Shown in pieces: positions 5,353 to 8,659 of a stretch of DNA of 8,659 nucleotides. The position numbers were made by a program, and so were the translations under genes. The DNA lies in assembly GCA_964580255.1 (NCBI GenBank), contig CAZOJX010000079.1:1-8659 (forward strand). Direction: 5' to 3'. Position 1 is the stretch's first letter; every line of letters starts with the position of its first letter. The notes below the pieces were generated by a model. That model saw only the letters and a program-made list of their open reading frames with translations. It had not been told where the DNA came from and did no database searches. Source of the stretch: HGM12587 sp964580255 (GTDB taxonomy: Bacteria > Bacillota > Clostridia > Lachnospirales > Lachnospiraceae).

Positions 5353-5877
5353 ATGAAAAAGGTAGAAGATTATGTAGTAAGCATTCCGGATTTCCCGGAA
5401 CCGGGGATTATTTTCAGAGATGTAACCAGCGTACTTCAGGACGCAGAAGGGTTACAGCTTGCAGTAAATGAAATGCAGAAGCTTCTTGAAGGAGTGGATT
5501 TTGATGTGATCGCAGGAACGGAATCCAGAGGATTTATTTTCGGTATGCCGATCGCCTACAATCTGAAAAAGCCTTTCGTGCTTGTCCGTAAAAAAGGAAA
5601 GCTTCCGAGAGAGACCGTAGAAATGTCATATGATCTGGAATACGGAAGCGCTACCATTGAAATGCATAAAGATGCCATTAAACCGGGACAGAAGGTTGTT
5701 TTAGTAGACGACCTGATCGCAACCGGCGGCACCATCGAAGCAGCTGCAAAGCTGGTAGAACAGCTTGGCGGTGAAGTTGTAAAGATTATTTTCCTCATGG
5801 AGCTTGCCGGTCTGGAAGGAAGAAAAAAACTGGCAAACTACGATGTAGGAAGCGTAATTTGCTACGAAGGCAAATAA
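5353..5877 (+). CDS. apt: adenine phosphoribosyltransferase
   Basis: APRT converts adenine and PRPP to AMP and pyrophosphate in purine salvage. The 174-aa protein has the usual family length. It shows PGIIFRDVTSVL (17-28, the family's FkDit region), GTESRGFIFG (55-64), the flexible-loop VRKKGKLP (78-85) and the PRPP-binding signature VVLVDDLIATGGT (115-127) with both acidic residues. The ATG at 5353 has AGGAG 7 bases upstream. An in-frame extension to 5329 would add the basic stretch GRRRRRA and read through this ribosome binding site, so I reject it. The gene is first in an operon with rel (24-base gap), linking AMP formation with the alarmone enzyme. Confidence 0.97.
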   Translation: MKKVEDYVVSIPDFPEPGIIFRDVTSVLQDAEGLQLAVNEMQKLLEGVDFDVIAGTESRGFIFGMPIAYNLKKPFVLVRKKGKLPRETVEMSYDLEYGSATIEMHKDAIKPGQKVVLVDDLIATGGTIEAAAKLVEQLGGEVVKIIFLMELAGLEGRKKLANYDVGSVICYEGK

Positions 5878-5901
5878 GGAGAATCTTTAGGGGAGTACTT
5901 T

Positions 5902-8187
5902 ATGGAAGAAGTAACGAAAGTGAATGAACAGGAAAAGGAAATAAAGAGAATGGAGGACTTTACCAGTCCGGAGGTTCTGTATGATGCGCTGATCAAGGCA
6001 GTATCTAAGTATCACCCGTCAGCAGATAACTCCATGATCGAGAAGGCCTATCACATTGCGAAAGAGGCTCATGAGGGACAAGTGCGCAAATCCGGCGAGC
6101 CTTATATCATTCACCCGTTATGCGTAGCGATCATTCTGGCAGATCTGGAGCTGGATAAGGAAACCATTGTTGCGGGAATCCTTCATGATGTTGTAGAAGA
6201 TACGGTCATGACCAATGAGGAGATCCGCAAAGAGTTTGGTTCGGAAGTGGAGCTTCTGGTCGATGGCGTTACCAAGCTGGGACAGCTGTCCTATTCTCAC
6301 GATAAAGTAGACGAGCAGGCGGAGAATCTGCGTAAAATGTTCCTTGCCATGGCAAAGGATATCCGTGTGATCATGATCAAGCTTGCCGACAGACTCCACA
6401 ATATGCGTACGCTGCAGTATATGCGGCCGGAAAAGCAGAAGGAAAAGGCAAGAGAGACCATGGACATTTATGCGCCGCTGGCACAGCGTCTTGGTATTTC
6501 CAAAGTGAAGATCGAGTTGGATGACCTTTCCTTAAAATATCTGCAGCCGGACGTTTACTATTCTCTGGTAGAGCAGATTTCTGATAAAAAGAGTACGAGA
6601 GAAAAATTTATACAGCAGATCGTCGCAGAGGTAAAAGAGCATATTGAAAATGCAGGCATCAAGGCAAGAGTTGATGGCCGTGTAAAGCATTTTTTCAGTA
6701 TTTATAAAAAAATGGTCAATCAGGATAAAACACTGGATCAGATCTACGATCTGTTTGCGGTCCGGATCCTGGTGGACAATGTGCAGGACTGCTATGCGGC
6801 TCTTGGTGCGATCCACGAAATGTATAAGCCGATTCCGGGGCGTTTTAAGGATTATATTGCCATGCCGAAGCCGAATATGTACCAGTCTTTGCATACAACG
6901 CTGATTGGACCGAACGGTACGCCGTTTGAGATCCAGATCCGTACCTACGAAATGCATAAAACAGCAGAGTACGGTATTGCAGCGCATTGGAAATATAAGG
7001 AATCCGGCGGAAGCAAGGAAAAGAATGTGGAAAACCGGGCAGAAGCGAAGCTGACCTGGCTTCGTCAGATTCTGGAATGGCAGAAGGACGAATCTGACAA
7101 CCGGGAATTTATGAGTCTTTTAAAGAGTGACCTGGATCTGTTTTCAGAGAGCGTTTACTGCTTTACACCGTCCGGTGATGTAAAGAATCTTCCAAACGGT
7201 TCCACACCGATCGACTTCGCCTACAGCATTCACAGCGCTGTGGGAAATAAAATGATTGGTGCCCGGGTAAACGGAAAACTGGTTCCCATCGATTACCGGA
7301 TCCAGAACGGCGACCGGATCGAGGTACTGACCTCTCAGAATTCCAAGGGACCAAGCCGTGACTGGCTTGCCATTGTAAAATCTACTCAGGCAAGAAACAA
7401 GATCAACCAGTGGTTTAAATCGGAATTTAAAGAGGGAAATATCGTTAAGGGAAAAGATATGGTTTCCCAGTACTGCAAGATGAAAAGTATTACCCCGACA
7501 GACATTATGAAACCGGAATACCAGGAAAAGGTCATGAGAAAATACGGTTTTCGTGATTGGGAGTCGGTGCTTGCAGCCATCGGACACGGTGGACTGAAGG
7601 AAGGTCAGGTGGTTAACCGCCTTCTGGAGGAATACGAAAAAGTAAATCGAAAGAACATTACCGATGAAAAGGTATTGGAAAATATCATTGAAACAGGCAA
7701 GGATCAGAAAATGAAGCTGACCAAGTCCAAAAGCGGGATCGTTGTTAAGGGCATTGATGACGTTGCCGTGCGTTTTTCCCGCTGCTGTAATCCGGTGCCG
7801 GGAGACGAGATCGTCGGCTTTGTGACCCGCGGACGAGGAATCTCCATTCATCGTACGGACTGTGTCAATGTGGTGAATATGAATGAAACCGAAAGAATGC
7901 GTATGATCGATGCAGAATGGCAGGGATTTGCGGCAGGAAACGGTGAAAAATATATTACCGAGATCACTATTTATGCAAATAACCGTACAGGACTTCTGGT
8001 TGATCTTTCCAAGATCTTTACAGAGCGGGGAATTGACCTTTCAAGCATCAATTCCCGGGTAAGCAAGCAGGGAACAGCGACCATTTCTGTAAGCTTTGAA
8101 ATTTCAGGAACAGAAGAACTGAACCGGATCATCGAAAAGATCCGACAGATTGACAGCATCATTGATATTGAGCGTGCTGCAACGTAA
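5902..8187 (+). CDS. relA: bifunctional (p)ppGpp synthetase/hydrolase Rel (RelA/SpoT family)
   Basis: This 761-aa full-length RSH protein makes (p)ppGpp from ATP and GTP/GDP during amino-acid starvation and also degrades it. The HD hydrolase domain (about 45-200) keeps IIHP (69-72) and HDVVED (95-100), and LADRLHN (161-167). The synthetase domain (about 255-365) has GRVKHFFSIYKKM (259-271) and RFKDYIAMPK (314-323); RFKD is the form of bifunctional Rel, as opposed to EFDD in monofunctional RelA. TGS spans about 415-477, with His444 in the tRNA 3'-end-sensing region. The zinc-finger/RIS region has CC (628-629), His650 and Cys654, and an ACT domain closes the protein (about 685-757). The hydrolase motif is intact, so both activities are expected. 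The ATG has AGGGGAG 6 bases upstream. It lies 24 bases after apt and 17 bases before the metallo-hydrolase. The name rel is equally valid. Confidence 0.97.
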   Translation: MEEVTKVNEQEKEIKRMEDFTSPEVLYDALIKAVSKYHPSADNSMIEKAYHIAKEAHEGQVRKSGEPYIIHPLCVAIILADLELDKETIVAGILHDVVEDTVMTNEEIRKEFGSEVELLVDGVTKLGQLSYSHDKVDEQAENLRKMFLAMAKDIRVIMIKLADRLHNMRTLQYMRPEKQKEKARETMDIYAPLAQRLGISKVKIELDDLSLKYLQPDVYYSLVEQISDKKSTREKFIQQIVAEVKEHIENAGIKARVDGRVKHFFSIYKKMVNQDKTLDQIYDLFAVRILVDNVQDCYAALGAIHEMYKPIPGRFKDYIAMPKPNMYQSLHTTLIGPNGTPFEIQIRTYEMHKTAEYGIAAHWKYKESGGSKEKNVENRAEAKLTWLRQILEWQKDESDNREFMSLLKSDLDLFSESVYCFTPSGDVKNLPNGSTPIDFAYSIHSAVGNKMIGARVNGKLVPIDYRIQNGDRIEVLTSQNSKGPSRDWLAIVKSTQARNKINQWFKSEFKEGNIVKGKDMVSQYCKMKSITPTDIMKPEYQEKVMRKYGFRDWESVLAAIGHGGLKEGQVVNRLLEEYEKVNRKNITDEKVLENIIETGKDQKMKLTKSKSGIVVKGIDDVAVRFSRCCNPVPGDEIVGFVTRGRGISIHRTDCVNVVNMNETERMRMIDAEWQGFAAGNGEKYITEITIYANNRTGLLVDLSKIFTERGIDLSSINSRVSKQGTATISVSFEISGTEELNRIIEKIRQIDSIIDIERAAT

Positions 8188-8204
8188 GAAAAGGAGAGAA
8201 CACA

Positions 8205-8659
8205 TTGATTCGAGTAGAATTTCTGGTGGTAGGACCTGTTTCAACCAACTGTTATATTTTGATCAATGATCAACAAAAAGAGGCAGTCATCGTGGATCCG
8301 GGAGATCAGGCGGATCGGATCAAAGAGAGAATCTTAAAAGAAGGCGTAAAGCCGACAGCGATCCTTTTGACCCATGGTCACTTTGACCATATGATGGCGG
8401 CCGAAGAACTACGCAGAGAATATCAGGTGGCAGTATATGCCTGCGCGAAGGAAAGACCGCTGCTAAATGATGCGTCCTGGAATCTTGCCCAAGGATTTAT
8501 CGGTTCCAATCATACGATGGACGCTGATGTTTACTGTCGGGAAGGTGATGAATTTTATCTGGCAGGCTGCCATATCCGGGTGCTGGAAACTCCGGGTCAT
8601 ACACCGGGCGGCTGCTGTTACTATGTTGCTTCGGAGAACCTTGTGTTTACCGGAGATAC
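8205..8659 (+). CDS. MBL-fold metallo-hydrolase (glyoxalase II-like), 3' end outside the window
   Basis: The first 151 codons are present; the right edge cuts the gene just after D151. It begins with GPVSTNCYIL (10-19), has VDPGD (30-34), the zinc motif THGHFDH (56-62: H57, H59, D61, H62), GHTPGG (131-136, third zinc His132) and FTGD (148-151, bridging Asp151). This order defines the metallo-beta-lactamase fold, and the short form is like B. subtilis YqgX and other GloB-like hydrolases; the exact thioester or other substrate cannot be told. The TTG at 8205 has AGGAG 8 bases upstream, and the resulting N-terminus fits the family. The 17-base gap to rel, with no terminator, indicates the same operon. 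In related genomes a hemZ-type gene often follows, but it is outside this window. Confidence 0.93.
   Translation, partial: MIRVEFLVVGPVSTNCYILINDQQKEAVIVDPGDQADRIKERILKEGVKPTAILLTHGHFDHMMAAEELRREYQVAVYACAKERPLLNDASWNLAQGFIGSNHTMDADVYCREGDEFYLAGCHIRVLETPGHTPGGCCYYVASENLVFTGD

Noticed and set aside
5950..5961. Alternative rel start at the ATG at 5950
   Set aside because: It has only a weak purine-rich upstream sequence, whereas the ATG at 5902 has AGGGGAG at ideal spacing, and both lie before the HD domain.
7144..7851. 235-codon open frame on the minus strand inside rel
   Set aside because: It lies entirely antisense to conserved TGS-to-zinc-finger coding sequence, has no family features, and is explained by the codon bias of the rel frame.

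Overview
This window reads as chromosomal DNA of a low-to-moderate GC Firmicute, most likely a Clostridia member of the Lachnospiraceae type. The reasons are the recJ - apt - rel - metallo-hydrolase gene order, the strong GGAGG-type ribosome binding sites, the use of TTG and GTG starts, consensus sigma-A promoters, and a TIGR04086-type small membrane protein. The assignment is inferred from gene content and style; no sequence comparison was run. I see no mobile element, CRISPR array, tRNA or rRNA, and no gene-free stretch longer than about 190 bases.

Left part, minus strand (1-2082). At the left edge are the first ten codons of a probable N-acetylmuramoyl-L-alanine amidase. Next is an isolated 157-aa gene of unknown function (125-598), closed by its own terminator and read from a near-consensus sigma-A promoter (666-694). 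Two Spo0A-box-like heptamers lie just upstream of that promoter, exactly 10 bp apart (715-731). Then comes a CNNM/CorC-type membrane protein with CBS domains (787-2082), with its own promoter (2127-2155) and a strong terminator (749-777). Its start is best placed at a TTG with an ideal ribosome binding site rather than at the longest-frame TTG further upstream.

Divergent gap (2083-2230). It carries the CNNM/CorC promoter and a perfect 11-bp direct repeat with a 20-bp period. The plus-strand cluster starts to its right.

Right part, plus strand (2231-8659). A four-helix membrane protein (TIGR04086/DUF3792 type) is followed by a PnuC-family vitamin transporter with its own promoter and terminator. 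After these come recJ (single-strand exonuclease), apt (adenine salvage, own extended -10 promoter), rel (bifunctional (p)ppGpp synthetase/hydrolase) and a metallo-beta-lactamase-fold hydrolase cut by the right edge just after its motif FTGD. The genes apt, rel and the hydrolase are 24 and 17 bases apart and look like one operon. Pairing apt with rel joins purine salvage to the alarmone enzyme, both of which act on purine nucleotide pools.

Most of the window is ordinary core-genome content. The points that merit a second look are the tandem Spo0A-like boxes in front of the unknown 157-aa gene, the direct repeat in the divergent region, the decoy start-stop in front of the small membrane protein, and the absence of a visible recJ promoter after a good terminator. 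I found no convincing evidence of a new multi-gene system.
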